Assembly: GCF_042676245.1 (NCBI RefSeq)
Contig: NZ_JBHTKA010000003.1
Span: 310,001-374,000, forward strand
From: Ohtaekwangia kribbensis
Lineage (GTDB): Bacteria; Bacteroidota; Bacteroidia; Cytophagales; Cyclobacteriaceae
Reading direction: 5' to 3'
DNA length: 64,000 bases
The position numbers and the translations under genes were made by a program. Below the pieces are notes generated by a model. That model was not told the DNA's origin, made no database searches, and saw only the letters and a list, made by a program, of their open reading frames with translations. How positions within the stretch are numbered: position 1 is the stretch's first letter; each line of letters starts with the position of its first letter. Below are positions 1 to 8,329 of this stretch, piece by piece.

Positions 1-50
1 AGAGAGCTGCGAGTTGCTGGCTGCAAGCTGCCAGATCGTTGGCGTTAATG
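1..50 (-). repeat. M-repeat fragment at left window edge
   Basis: The first bases contain GAGCTGCGAG followed by CTGGCTGCAAGCTGCC. These are the minus-orientation words of the intergenic repeat family that is dense at 29.2-33.9 kb. The element is cut by the window edge, so its full length is unknown. It lies 47 bases beyond the stop codon of the minus-strand gene at 97-906. Confidence 0.5.
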
Positions 51-96
51 TATACGAAACATTTTATAGTACCGTTGTGAGAATCAAAATAGAAAG

Positions 97-906
97 CTAT
101 TTAGTCTTAAACTGAGCACGGTATACATATTCCGCTATTTTGAAAATTGCATAGTTCTTCTCGTCCGTGTTGCCAAAAAAATCATTTCCCGTAAGCTGGT
201 GCAGTAACTTTCCGAATACAATCGAGTTTGATTTGAATTCCACTCCTTCATAATTTACTATCCACGGTACATATAGATAGTTGGGGATATAGTCAGAGTT
301 TTCAACAACCAGCTTAGTCTTATCTTCAAAAACAAAAGTGATTTTTCGCCACTTCGTTGTAGTACTCTGTACATCGGAGGCACTCCGGAAAGCCTGATTA
401 ATTATTTCTGTAGGCAAAGTCATCAAAGAATCAGCAACGTTTTTATAGAAAGCAAAGTCAGCATTTTCTTCAGGAAAGAAATATAAATTTTCATCATCAG
501 AAAAATCGATTCCATGTTTCTTAATTCTTTGTTCTTCTGAATCAATAAACTTCTTGAAGTTAACTATATCCTGCTGCGTTAAATTCATATCTGTTATTGA
601 AACCAATTTGGACTGCGAACTATCAATAGCAGATACCAATTGATGTATCGTTTGCTTTTTAATGTAACCCGGAGCGCCTGGTAAAAAGTCATTGCTACTG
701 GTGCTTTGATCGAATACAAATTGACCTTGCTTCCTGATATAACTACGTTTAGCTTCTTCTCTATGAAAGCATCCGCGGCTACCCTTTTCAATATAGAATT
801 CAGATATTTCTTTTTTTGACAGATCAAATAAACCAGATATTTGATTCTGACAAAATACACAAGTAGGAAATACGAGCCCACAAAATAGTGGAAGAATATA
901 CCGCAT
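97..906 (-). CDS. Hypothetical secreted protein, 269 aa
   Basis: The protein starts with a cleavable-looking signal peptide (hydrophobic residues 3-18, cleavage probably after CFC or CFCQ), so it is probably exported. The mature part is charged and rich in Lys, Asp and Phe, with no transmembrane segment and no domain I recognise. The Cys in the signal region does not sit in a clear lipobox, although a lipoprotein cannot be excluded. The next gene, at 1161, is divergent, so the gene stands alone. A competing reading frame at 594-1076 on the same strand overlaps it but has no signal peptide and poorer protein character. Confidence 0.8.
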   Translation of the reverse strand: MRYILPLFCGLVFPTCVFCQNQISGLFDLSKKEISEFYIEKGSRGCFHREEAKRSYIRKQGQFVFDQSTSSNDFLPGAPGYIKKQTIHQLVSAIDSSQSKLVSITDMNLTQQDIVNFKKFIDSEEQRIKKHGIDFSDDENLYFFPEENADFAFYKNVADSLMTLPTEIINQAFRSASDVQSTTTKWRKITFVFEDKTKLVVENSDYIPNYLYVPWIVNYEGVEFKSNSIVFGKLLHQLTGNDFFGNTDEKNYAIFKIAEYVYRAQFKTK

Positions 907-1160
907 GCTGAAGACGTTGTGATTCTTGCCTGTTGTTTTAGCACATACCGTACCAAGCTATAATTTTTCTGACTAAAGGAAGGAACAACGTCAACATTAA
1001 AAAAGAAGCATAGACCTGCAGCTAAACATTTGTCGCAAACACCCCCTAAAACTGCCGGACTCGGCAAGCGATACATTGGCGGTGTTGCTTTAATTTTGTT
1101 TCGAAGATTTCAATATCTCAACTGACGGAAATCAAATGTATATTTAAATAAAAACAAGCT

Positions 1161-1538
1161 ATGAAAAACAAAATCCTATTTGTTGTATGTCTCCTGTTTG
1201 GACTGATGTTCATCAATGCAGGGCTCAATAAGTTCTTCAACTATATGCCCGTGCCCGATGATATGCCGGAAAGCTTGCAGCGTGTAATGGGTGCCTTCAT
1301 GGAAATAAAATGGCTCATGCCTCTCATCGGCTTTGCAGAAGTTCTGGGAGGTGTGCTTATTATAATACCCAAAGTAAGGGCATTGGGTGCTATCGTTATC
1401 TTTCCCGTACTGATTGGCATTGTATTAACAAACATCATATTCGTACCATCTGGTTTACCGATAGCACTTATACTCTTTGCGATTGACCTGTGGGTTATAG
1501 TTGAAAATCGTGAAAAGTATTTACCGATGGTGCGATAG
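1161..1538 (+). CDS. DoxX-family membrane protein
   Basis: This is a 125-residue protein with four predicted membrane helices at about residues 4-21, 48-68, 71-92 and 94-112. Size and pattern are those of the DoxX family (small inner-membrane proteins, some associated with redox partners). The N-terminal segment FINAGLNKFFNYMPVP is the typical first-helix DoxX signature. The specific substrate or partner is unknown. It stands alone and ends in a clear intrinsic terminator about 50 bases downstream. Two further DoxX-like proteins occur at 33321 and 37179. Confidence 0.88.
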   Translation: MKNKILFVVCLLFGLMFINAGLNKFFNYMPVPDDMPESLQRVMGAFMEIKWLMPLIGFAEVLGGVLIIIPKVRALGAIVIFPVLIGIVLTNIIFVPSGLPIALILFAIDLWVIVENREKYLPMVR

Positions 1539-1584
1539 GCATATCGGTATATATACACAAAGGTTAATATACAGCTACTGACAG

Positions 1585-1616
1585 GCAGAGTCTCCGAACC
1601 GGGCGACTCTGCTTTT
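1585..1616 (+). terminator. Intrinsic terminator after the DoxX gene
   Basis: An 8-bp perfect stem (GCAGAGTC / GACTCTGC) with a 12-base loop is followed by TTTT. The stem resembles the core of the P-repeat family (AGAGTC...GACTCT), so it may be a P-repeat variant used as a terminator. Confidence 0.7.
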
Positions 1617-1650
1617 ACATTCTTACCGCCAAGCCGTTTCGCACTATATC

Positions 1651-1665
1651 GTTATTTCGAGCGAG
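1651..1665 (+). repeat. GTTATTTCGAGCGAG dispersed intergenic word
   Basis: This word recurs with one change (GTCATTTCGAGCGAG) at 10053-10067. I recall closely similar motifs as widespread intergenic repeats in Bacteroidota genomes. With the terminator at 1585 and the P-repeat at 1781, it accounts for most recognisable content of the 333-base gap 1539-1871. Confidence 0.45.
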
Positions 1666-1780
1666 CCACTATAGCTATAGCATGCACACTTGCCGCAAGA
1701 AACCACGAAGACAAGGAAAAGAGATCACTATATCATCACAGGTAAACGAGTCAGCTCCATTACACGTATGCGACACGAAA

Positions 1781-1815
1781 CATCAGAGTCCCAGCGGCCG
1801 GTGACTCCGAGGGGG
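1781..1815. repeat. P-repeat copy 1 (palindromic intergenic repeat)
   Basis: CATCAGAGTCCC, a short GC-rich centre, then GGTGACTCCGAGGGGG form an imperfect hairpin with arms of the type ATCAGAGTC / GACTCTGAT. It lies 56 bases upstream of the lipoprotein start at 1872. Similar copies are at 5191, 6521, 11804 and 11953. Confidence 0.65.
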
Positions 1816-1871
1816 TATAACTTCGTATGAATTTATTCGTTATTATTACTGTCGCGATGATTTGAAACGCT

Positions 1872-2249
1872 ATGTTGTCTACAAAAAACCTGTTTGTTGC
1901 ATTTATACTGTTAACCAACCTGACCTCCTGTGTTGTAAAAGAGAAATATGAAGAGTTCAAACAAATTCAAAACGAGTTAAAATCGTCATTCAGCAATCAC
2001 GATCTCGAACCCGTTATCGGCTGGAGCTCCGAAGATGGCTACTATGCTTACATAACATTTTACCATTACAATCTCGAATCGGCATCATTCCAGGATTTGA
2101 AAAAACTAGCAGAACAGGCGACCAAAAATCTCCTGACCTCCAAGTCGGACTTTACCATTGTTCGGGTTGTATTTACAGAAGAAGACTACAGTGAAACTCC
2201 AAAAGAATTTGTTGAATTCCGAACGAAAGAAGAAATAAAAGAAGAATAA
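1872..2249 (+). CDS. Small lipoprotein, 125 aa
   Basis: The N-terminus is a lipoprotein signal peptide with lipobox LTSC (Cys20), so the mature protein is probably tethered to a membrane facing the periplasm or exterior. The rest is soluble, acidic at the C-terminus (ending KEEIKEE) and of no recognised family. It precedes the RDD-protein gene by 74 bases on the same strand and may be co-transcribed, but nothing in the sequence proves a functional link. The start is well placed because the signal peptide begins directly at the ATG. Confidence 0.8.
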   Translation: MLSTKNLFVAFILLTNLTSCVVKEKYEEFKQIQNELKSSFSNHDLEPVIGWSSEDGYYAYITFYHYNLESASFQDLKKLAEQATKNLLTSKSDFTIVRVVFTEEDYSETPKEFVEFRTKEEIKEE

Positions 2250-2323
2250 AACATATATACTATATATTAAACGCTCTTTATTTATCAATTCAGATTCGTT
2301 GTAACTTAATCTCAACCCTGTCT

Positions 2324-2839
2324 ATGGCAATACAAACTGAACGTAAACTAACGAAGCGGTCTATAGCCGCCATCATCGACTTTGGTATATTCATGGTATT
2401 CTCGTTCGCGTACGCGGCTACCTTTGGCGAGCATACTGAAGATGGCTATACCGTGCAAGGTATAAAAGGACTTGTAATACCGATTCTGTGGTTCGCATAC
2501 TTCCCGATAACGGAAGGACTCACCGGAAAAACGCTCGGAAAACTTCTAATAGGACTAACCGTTGTCACTGAGCATGGCGGTCGCATTTCATTTACACAGG
2601 CTCTAAAAAGACATATACTGGATATGATCGACATGGGAATTGTTGGTTTAGTCGCTATCGCCAACACTCCGAAACATCAACGCCTGGGCGACCTTTGGGC
2701 CAAGACCTTGGTAATTGGTGGCGACAGCTTTCGATGCAGAAGCTGCTACCAGGAAGCTAGTTTATCAAATGAAGAAATTATCAAGGGAGAATTCGAGTGT
2801 CCCATTTGTCATGCTGTGAGCAAAACACAGATCATGTAG
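2324..2839 (+). CDS. RDD-family membrane protein with C-terminal zinc ribbon
   Basis: The first 130 residues match the RDD family of small multi-helix membrane proteins: the KRSIAAIIDF segment carries the Arg and Asp of the first helix, and GLTGKTLGKLLIGLTV is the typical second-helix signature. Residues 138-162 carry CxxC-x17-CxxC (Cys138, Cys141, Cys159, Cys162), a compact zinc-ribbon-like knuckle after the last membrane helix, presumably cytosolic. RDD proteins are often implicated in transport or stress, but the substrate is unknown. The appended zinc ribbon is uncommon and could bind nucleic acid or protein. The gene ends 12 bases before the convergent minus-strand gene. Confidence 0.85.
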   Translation: MAIQTERKLTKRSIAAIIDFGIFMVFSFAYAATFGEHTEDGYTVQGIKGLVIPILWFAYFPITEGLTGKTLGKLLIGLTVVTEHGGRISFTQALKRHILDMIDMGIVGLVAIANTPKHQRLGDLWAKTLVIGGDSFRCRSCYQEASLSNEEIIKGEFECPICHAVSKTQIM

Positions 2840-2851
2840 ATGTATCCTTTA

Positions 2852-3409
2852 TCAATAATGCACACGCATTAACTTCTCATCATTCTGTATCCCCAACGCT
2901 ATCTGGTCTTCAACAAGAGACTCACGAACGCACTTTGAAATATCTATTTCAAAGCCACGGGTATACATGATGTTCAGAAATACGAACACATTTTTATTCC
3001 TGCGATCATCAAAACCCAGTTCGTATCGCTTCCACGTGGCATTCGGTTTAGCGTGTATGATAACCTTGCTTGCCAATTCGTTTTGCCCCAGTTTATTCAT
3101 ATATACTATATGGTCAACATCCGACAACAGCATGGTCCTGAATCTGTTCCTGAATCGAAATGGATACTTTATAACGATGCGATCCTCCATCAGCCAGAAT
3201 TTATAGTACGCCAACGACACCATCAGGTATAGCGCTGGTATACCAACCAGAAATAATACATAAATAAATGTCCGATCTGGTCCGCCCGGTAAAAAAACCG
3301 AAATAACTACCGTTAATGTAAGAGCTGCCAACACCAAACTAAAAAATGCAAAATATGCTCTTCCCTTAAAAACAGCTTTATTAAGATTGATTGTACTTTT
3401 CATCCTCAT
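2852..3409 (-). CDS. Membrane protein with PH-like domain, hypothetical
   Basis: The 185-residue protein has two membrane helices (about residues 18-40 and 48-68). A soluble C-terminal domain with alternating beta-strand pattern follows (EDRIVIKYPFRFRNRFRTML and onward), like bacterial PH-type membrane proteins such as the DUF304 group. A similar layout occurs in the unlinked gene at 31435-31929. It is the last gene of a probable three-gene minus-strand operon (3898-4158, 3422-3871, this gene; gaps of 26 and 12 bases). A start two codons further in (MKSTINL) is equally possible. The function is unknown. Confidence 0.75.
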   Translation of the reverse strand: MRMKSTINLNKAVFKGRAYFAFFSLVLAALTLTVVISVFLPGGPDRTFIYVLFLVGIPALYLMVSLAYYKFWLMEDRIVIKYPFRFRNRFRTMLLSDVDHIVYMNKLGQNELASKVIIHAKPNATWKRYELGFDDRRNKNVFVFLNIMYTRGFEIDISKCVRESLVEDQIALGIQNDEKLMRVHY

Positions 3410-3421
3410 TTCACCGTATCA

Positions 3422-3871
3422 TCAGAGTTGACGCGTTCGCAAGCGTAACGCTTTCGCTACTTTCTTTGCCAGAATATTTTCCTGTACTCGGAAGACAAAA
3501 TGAAACCATACATGAAAGAGTATCCAAACCAATAGCACATATATAGTTGCCGGCATGTCATCTACTTCAAAAACACTGGCTACAAAGACAATAGCAACGA
3601 TCGCCACCATAAAATACTGTTCGGGCCGTATTGTAGTTTTCATCATGACTTTTATTTCGTCCAGATCAACTTTTACGACACTGACCTTCACCCCTATGGG
3701 AGGCATATAAGTTCCTGTACCCCATGATATAGATGCCGCAAACTCTACCAGGCCATCATTCACAATATTGTGCTTGATATCTGACTGCTTGATACAAGCA
3801 TCTAGATCTTCTCTTGAACCAAAAAAAGTATATATGCGATTTATTGTTAGCGACTTGATAAGATTTCTCAT
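3422..3871 (-). CDS. Hypothetical protein with two membrane helices, 149 aa
   Basis: The N-terminal half (residues 1-80) is soluble and mixed alpha/beta. Two hydrophobic helices at about residues 84-101 and 106-127 are followed by a basic tail (RLRTRQL) that should lie in the cytosol. No family is recognised. It is the middle gene of a three-gene membrane-protein operon, 12 bases before the PH-like gene, so the two products may act together. Confidence 0.72.
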   Translation of the reverse strand: MRNLIKSLTINRIYTFFGSREDLDACIKQSDIKHNIVNDGLVEFAASISWGTGTYMPPIGVKVSVVKVDLDEIKVMMKTTIRPEQYFMVAIVAIVFVASVFEVDDMPATIYVLLVWILFHVWFHFVFRVQENILAKKVAKALRLRTRQL

Positions 3872-3897
3872 GACAGAATATATATCCCTTGATGCAC

Positions 3898-4158
3898 CTA
3901 GACAGCTTTCGTCTTAAAAAACCTAACGTATATAAAAACTACGAACACGGCAACAAGCCAATAGTAAGCCGAAAACACGGTGAAGTATATTGTGAGGTAT
4001 AGCGCCTGAATTCCAAGGAAAAAAAAGAAATCCGAAAAACCGGATATTTGTCTGATGAAAATAAGGTCATCATAAATGATGTAGCCGCAGTAGAAAATTA
4101 CAAACAACCAGGACGCATATTTAAAAATCTTCGCAGCTGTTTTGAAAGCGCTTTTCAT
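3898..4158 (-). CDS. Small membrane protein, 86 aa
   Basis: The protein is almost entirely hydrophobic, with two or three helices (about 15-30, 42-62 and 62-80), and is bounded by basic ends (KSAFKTAAKIFK and RFFKTKAV). It is the first gene of the minus-strand cluster reaching to 2852. No family is recognised. Its length, in-frame position and close spacing to the next gene support it as real. Confidence 0.65.
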   Translation of the reverse strand: MKSAFKTAAKIFKYASWLFVIFYCGYIIYDDLIFIRQISGFSDFFFFLGIQALYLTIYFTVFSAYYWLVAVFVVFIYVRFFKTKAV

Positions 4159-4236
4159 TGAATCTGTTAGGTCAATCCTTCATACTGAAGGGCCTCGTAA
4201 AGTAAACTGGCTAAAGAACAAATAATAAACCGTTGA

Positions 4237-4608
4237 CTAAGCTCCGGTTTTCCTTCTGCAATGTTTGGTCAGGTTAGCGAGTATTGTCTCAAGTGTAATC
4301 TCTCGCTCGGCTAAATAGGCGTCAAACATGTCGAGCAACGAGGCTACAGATTCCATTCTTGCAGAGTCGCCCGCGGTCCGGAAGTCCAACGCGTTTAAAT
4401 AGGCGTTGATATTTTCAAGTGTCAACGGTTTGCCTATTGCGTGTTCCAATTCTTCAAGGAAGTCAATTGGTTCTATAGGAGCAGTCGCTGGCCAATCGCT
4501 GATGGCGCGGGTCAACAACTCTGCACAACCTTTAAATTCATCGTCACTGTGTGCCGATTCAAGCCAGGTTGCTAGTTCTGCGTAACTTATTATCTCATTA
4601 CCATTCAT
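4237..4608 (-). CDS. Hypothetical cytosolic protein, 123 aa
   Basis: The open frame extends upstream to 4650, but the start at 4608 (MNGNEIISYAELATW) is preferred. The 14 upstream residues look non-coding, and the predicted helical domain starts here. The product is acidic, helix-rich and soluble (repeated Glu/Leu helices, ending KHCRRKTGA). It resembles small bacterial immunity or hypothetical proteins in composition only, and no domain is recognised. Confidence 0.7.
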   Translation of the reverse strand: MNGNEIISYAELATWLESAHSDDEFKGCAELLTRAISDWPATAPIEPIDFLEELEHAIGKPLTLENINAYLNALDFRTAGDSARMESVASLLDMFDAYLAEREITLETILANLTKHCRRKTGA

Positions 4609-4673
4609 GGTGTGTATCTCTAAGCAAGGTGTAAAGATATAGTATAGCACATCATACCTCCCTGAAAAGCCTC

Positions 4674-5132
4674 TTATTTCGTAACAATCTTAACACCTTC
4701 AAAAGTAAAGCCTCTGACTATTTCACTGATAATCTTCAACCGTTTTTCGTGTACATCTTCAATGTGTCCCGGAGGGAAATCGAGCCAGCGATTGTGTAAC
4801 CGGTATATCTCTTGTCCTTCTTTTAATTCTGCGGCAAGTCTGTCTTCAGAAGGAACAAAGATGGCCGTTACTGCGCGGTTACTCTTACGCAGTGCTGCAT
4901 GAATGCTAAGAAAGTCGTTAAACGTATAGCCTGCAGAACCAATCAGTATATTTTGGTTGGTCTTCAGAATTTCATCTGTAATGAACGAGAGTCGTTGATG
5001 GCTTGTGTGCTTGAGCAGGTCGTACGAATATTTACTTAACAAGTCAGAACTGTTGATCTTGCAGACATCGGTGAGGTAGTCGAAACAAGGTTCGTTAACG
5101 TTGAGGTTGTATGTTAAAAAAGTGCTATGCAT
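4674..5132 (-). CDS. Hypothetical protein, 152 aa
   Basis: This is a soluble mixed alpha/beta protein without a signal peptide or membrane helix. It contains a segment of Rossmann-like look (QNILIGSAGYTFNDFLS), but no motif that fixes a function. It lies 65 bases upstream of the 4237 gene on the same strand and could be its operon partner. Upstream is the P-repeat at 5191 and the divergent SRPBCC gene. Confidence 0.7.
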   Translation of the reverse strand: MHSTFLTYNLNVNEPCFDYLTDVCKINSSDLLSKYSYDLLKHTSHQRLSFITDEILKTNQNILIGSAGYTFNDFLSIHAALRKSNRAVTAIFVPSEDRLAAELKEGQEIYRLHNRWLDFPPGHIEDVHEKRLKIISEIVRGFTFEGVKIVTK

Positions 5133-5190
5133 TATATTTGGTCCGGTCGTTAATGCCGTACAAACATAATAAATCGATCTTCATTAATGA

Positions 5191-5220
5191 TATCCCGGAA
5201 GCCGGTGACTCTGATGGGAC
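5191..5220. repeat. P-repeat copy 2
   Basis: ATCCCGGAAGCCGGTGACTC followed by TGATGGGAC matches the right half of the palindromic P-repeat; the left arm is degenerate. It sits between the divergent starts at 5132 and 5293, so it is not serving as a terminator here. Confidence 0.55.
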
Positions 5221-5292
5221 GAAAATGGCGAAGAGGTATAATTTTTTAACACCCCATGCTCGTTACAAATCAGTTTTAAAAGAAGCATCGTT

Positions 5293-5769
5293 ATGGCACA
5301 AACAACAAATTCCAGAATCATCCATGCAACAGCAGAGAAAGTATTCGAAGCATTCTCCAATGCCAAGGCTTTAGAAACGTGGCTTGCGCCCAGCGATATG
5401 GTTGGCAAGGTGCATAACTTTAATTTTCGCGTGGGTGGCGGCTACACCATGTCGTTGTTTTACCCGGAGAGCGAAGTAAACTTTAAAGGAAAGACTGCTG
5501 ACAAAGAAGATAAATTCACATCGCGCTATATCGAGATCATACCCAACAAGAAAATTGTTGAGGCTGTAAACTTCGAATCAGACGATCCCAATTTTGCAGG
5601 AGAGATGATTATGGAAGTAACATTCAAACCACACCAGGACGGAACAGAAGTAACGTTTCATTTCAAAAATATACCGAAGGGCATCAAGCCGGAAGACAAC
5701 GAAGCGGGAACTATATCAACACTGGAGAAACTTGCGCGGTATGTTGAGGGGGAGATTGTAAGATTGTAA
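5293..5769 (+). CDS. SRPBCC-family protein (AHSA1/START-like)
   Basis: The 158 residues match the SRPBCC/AHSA1 helix-grip family: an N-terminal strand ending in IIHATAEKVFEAFSNAKALE, the tryptophan-containing turn (ALETWLAP), a Gly-rich hairpin (RVGGGYTMSLF) and a final long helix (TISTLEKLARYVEG). Members bind hydrophobic ligands, but the ligand here is unknown. The last four codons and stop are formed by an 8-bp tandem repeat (5753-5797), so repeat-number changes would alter the C-terminus. Further SRPBCC genes occur at 53567, 54123 and 54695. Confidence 0.9.
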   Translation: MAQTTNSRIIHATAEKVFEAFSNAKALETWLAPSDMVGKVHNFNFRVGGGYTMSLFYPESEVNFKGKTADKEDKFTSRYIEIIPNKKIVEAVNFESDDPNFAGEMIMEVTFKPHQDGTEVTFHFKNIPKGIKPEDNEAGTISTLEKLARYVEGEIVRL

Positions 5770-5797
5770 GATTGTAAGATTGTAAGATTGTAAGATT
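5753..5797 (+). repeat. Tandem 8-bp repeat (AGATTGTA) x5.6
   Basis: Five perfect copies of AGATTGTA plus AGATT follow without interruption. The first two encode the last residues (IVRL) and the stop of the SRPBCC gene; the others lie beyond it. The complementary word reappears at 6475-6505. Confidence 0.9.
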
Positions 5798-5845
5798 ACT
5801 ATATTTAAATATTATAGTATATCTACAGGGCTATTAACTTTAATT

Positions 5846-6394
5846 TTACAAACCTTCGCGCATTTTATAAATCTCGAATACACGTAAATCGTTCATCAGC
5901 GGTATACTCACTAAAATTGCCACGATAACGGCACTGCTTATAGTAAGCAACATCGCATGGAAACTAATGAAGTAATGCGCGCGAATGGGTTTCAGACAAA
6001 TAACTAATAGAAAGACTGCGCCTGCAACCATGAAAGCAGGATGGACAGAAAGCGACCAGCTGGTCTGAACGAAGCTATCGGCCTCTATATAGGCGTGTGC
6101 TAAAAGTATAACCGCCAAAAAAGCTAATCCCATTACCGATTGGAATATTATCAGGATCCAACCTATCTTCTTCCGCTTCCAAAAAAAGAATGCTGCGATT
6201 GGAACAATAACACAAGAAGAAACTACACTTATCGTTTCGTAAAAATCAAATTCGGGCGCTTCAAATACTATATACCAAATCGATGCAAATGAGGCATACA
6301 AACAATACACTGCATACATAGCGAAGAGCATACTCAATGTCTGTATAATACGCTCGGTTAACATCGGACTAATTCTGAAAGAACTTGAATTCAT
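5846..6394 (-). CDS. Four-helix membrane protein, 182 aa
   Basis: There are four hydrophobic segments at about residues 15-45, 55-70, 77-100 and 120-140 plus a C-terminal one (150-166). The turn FFFWKRKKIGWIL is nearly identical to FFFWQRKKIGWIL in the protein at 9227-9991, so the two are paralogs sharing a membrane domain; this one lacks the soluble N-terminal region. No function is known. The gene is flanked on both sides by tracts of the AGATTGTA/TACAATCT micro-repeat. Confidence 0.78.
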   Translation of the reverse strand: MNSSSFRISPMLTERIIQTLSMLFAMYAVYCLYASFASIWYIVFEAPEFDFYETISVVSSCVIVPIAAFFFWKRKKIGWILIIFQSVMGLAFLAVILLAHAYIEADSFVQTSWSLSVHPAFMVAGAVFLLVICLKPIRAHYFISFHAMLLTISSAVIVAILVSIPLMNDLRVFEIYKMREGL

Positions 6395-6474
6395 CGGGTG
6401 GAGTACAAAATTACAAGGTTCAAAATAACAACACAGCCTATAACAATCAATATCGCCTTGAAACTTTATTCAGT

Positions 6475-6505
6475 AATCTTGTAATTTTCAAATCTTACAA
6501 TTTCC
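6475..6505 (-). repeat. Inverted copy of the AGATTGTAA micro-repeat
   Basis: AATCTTGTAATTTTC and AAATCTTACAATTTCC are the reverse-complement words of the tandem repeat at 5753-5797. Together they bracket the gene at 5846-6394 as degenerate inverted repeats. Confidence 0.5.
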
Positions 6506-6520
6506 AATACGCATAAAAAA

Positions 6521-6559
6521 CACCAGAGTGCCGGGTGGCCGGCTGCTCTGATGGGAGGG
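6521..6559. repeat. P-repeat copy 3
   Basis: CACCAGAGTGCCGGGTGG, then CCGGCTGCTCTGATGGGAG form a palindrome with compensatory differences from other copies: CAGAGTG here pairs imperfectly with TGCTCTG, where other copies have AGAGTC and GACTCT. It lies directly after the stop codon of the minus-strand gene 6565-7875. Confidence 0.65.
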
Positions 6560-6564
6560 ATTTG

Positions 6565-7875
6565 TCAGGATGGGCTGGTGCCTTTCAGAAAGGTAATTAT
6601 ATACTTACCGAACTCCGTTACTAACTGACTTACAATGGGAGATGCTATCGCTACAATGCCGAGCCATAGAACAGGACTTTTATCTCCGTGCTTATCGTGA
6701 TGTTCGTTCAATTCTTTTTTCCGGCGGGCAAAGTATGCCGAATACGTTCCGAGCACTTCCTTTACCGTTGCTGCGTTTGTCTCATTCGCGATGCGGTTCT
6801 TTAACTCCACAACTTTTTGGTAAGTGTCATTCAGAAAATCATAATAGATAAACCGGGTATCAAAAGGTCGCGCCAGGGTATAGCAGTTATATATGAATTC
6901 TTCCTGGCTGGATATATTGCGGACTGCGTTCGGATCGTCATAGCGCACGCCCTGCTCAACGCCTTTATCATTGGCGGCCAGTTGCTGATACTTGGCACTG
7001 ATAAAATTTTCTGCTCGCTCTACGCGGGTCGTAATGGCTTCTGCTGTTGGCAGATCTATAGCTTCTATTACGTTGTCCAGAATTTGGTTTTTAAGCGTGG
7101 CATACTCACTTCTTAATTTTTTGGCCTGTTGTGTTCCGATGAAATAGGGCAACAGGAAGAAGACTATAAAAAACACCATCAGTATAGTAAACAACACGGG
7201 GTTAAAACTAACACTGATGTTTCCCAGCGATAACTCCGTGCTATTAACAGGTTTCAGAGTCCAGAATAAAAGACTAATGAATAACGCATTGGGTATTAAC
7301 CCGGCAAACTGTGCTACGAGGAATCGCGCGCGCGAATCTTCATCTATAAATCGTGAACTGAGAATACTGTTAATAATAGGCAGCGTAAGTATATACGCTC
7401 CTAAAATAAAGGCTGTAGCAGCCTGAAGATTGAACAGCCTGATCTCTTCTATCGATGCCGCATGGAAGTAATGAATGCCGATAACAACCGGATAAGCAAT
7501 AAGCCACAACGCAGAGAGAACCTGAAAAATGATAGACACTGCTATATTCTTTATACCGAAGTCATAGCCAGCCCATCCGCCTACTGCTTTATAGGGCACT
7601 TTCGGACTTCCCAGAAATCCCCAGATAATAAACGCTACCAGCATACCTATATTAGAAAACAGTATACTGATAAGAACTATATATAGGTTAAAGAACCGGC
7701 CGATGGTGAAAAGAAATGCGAACAGAAATAAATTAGGGACTACAACCATTAGCTCGTTATCGATGAAGCGATCTTTATCAAGGCGATTGAGATACTTCGT
7801 CATAATGATATAGGTAGTCCACACGTAGAGGATGTATATGATGATGAATGCGATGAAAATAAGAATCTCACTCAT
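6565..7875 (-). CDS. Large multi-pass membrane protein, 436 aa, unknown
   Basis: About eight hydrophobic helices occupy the first 260 residues. A cytosolic helical region (roughly residues 260-395, including a likely coiled coil around the RVERAENFISAKY segment) follows, then one last hydrophobic helix (about 405-428). No family is recognised. The frame extends to a TTG at 7920, but those residues come from a terminator-like hairpin, so the ATG at 7875 (MSEILIFIAF) is chosen. The gene is isolated, with the paralog-type membrane gene at 5846 downstream on the same strand. Confidence 0.75.
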   Translation of the reverse strand: MSEILIFIAFIIIYILYVWTTYIIMTKYLNRLDKDRFIDNELMVVVPNLFLFAFLFTIGRFFNLYIVLISILFSNIGMLVAFIIWGFLGSPKVPYKAVGGWAGYDFGIKNIAVSIIFQVLSALWLIAYPVVIGIHYFHAASIEEIRLFNLQAATAFILGAYILTLPIINSILSSRFIDEDSRARFLVAQFAGLIPNALFISLLFWTLKPVNSTELSLGNISVSFNPVLFTILMVFFIVFFLLPYFIGTQQAKKLRSEYATLKNQILDNVIEAIDLPTAEAITTRVERAENFISAKYQQLAANDKGVEQGVRYDDPNAVRNISSQEEFIYNCYTLARPFDTRFIYYDFLNDTYQKVVELKNRIANETNAATVKEVLGTYSAYFARRKKELNEHHDKHGDKSPVLWLGIVAIASPIVSQLVTEFGKYIITFLKGTSPS

Positions 7876-7904
7876 GGAAATATAAATGATGTAAGCAGTC
7901 AGAA

Positions 7905-7945
7905 CAAAAAAGCCCACCAATTCCTTTACAGGAATATGATGGGCT
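7905..7945 (-). terminator. Terminator-like hairpin in the leader of the 6565-7875 gene
   Basis: Read on the minus strand, AGCCCA pairs with TGGGCT and ATTCC with GGAAT around a 6-base loop, followed by a run of U. It lies 30 bases upstream of the ATG at 7875, and no minus-strand gene is visible just upstream. It is either an attenuator-like leader element or the terminator of a lost gene. Confidence 0.55.
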
Positions 7946-8329
7946 CACGAAACGAATATACATTTTTATCAGGCAAAATCCAATACCTTCTCACCGCGCC
8001 TACTTCCAGCGCGCTGCAGGTTGCTATAGCAGTACACTTGCTGCGCGCGAAAAAATTCCGAAGCTCTTACCCGTAAAACAAACTATATAGCGAAATACAA
8101 ATTTACTTTTAGCCGAAGCCAGGAGCAGGTAAAAATACCTGTTTATAAAAACACACATTTATGCCCTGTTCATCAACCTCACTTTTGCGTGACCTTTATT
8201 CCATCAAAAGCTTTTGACACGTGGAGACAGAACACCACTAAAAACGAACCCGCCCGTAAGGGGTCTTTCTTACGGGGGCTAATTCCGAAAAGCCAAATAA
8301 AGTAGGAGCAAATTTAAATCGAGATAAAC
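7946..8329. other. Gene-free stretch with one hairpin
   Basis: No convincing coding frame is seen. The only clear structure is a perfect 8-bp hairpin at 8253-8276 (CCCGTAAG / CTTACGGG, 8-base loop), 53 bases upstream of the small gene at 8330 and not followed by a U-run. It could be a 5' leader structure of that gene. Confidence 0.5.

Noticed and set aside
594..1076. 160-codon minus-strand frame overlapping the 97-906 gene
   Set aside because: It overlaps a signal-peptide-bearing gene and its composition is that of an alternate frame.
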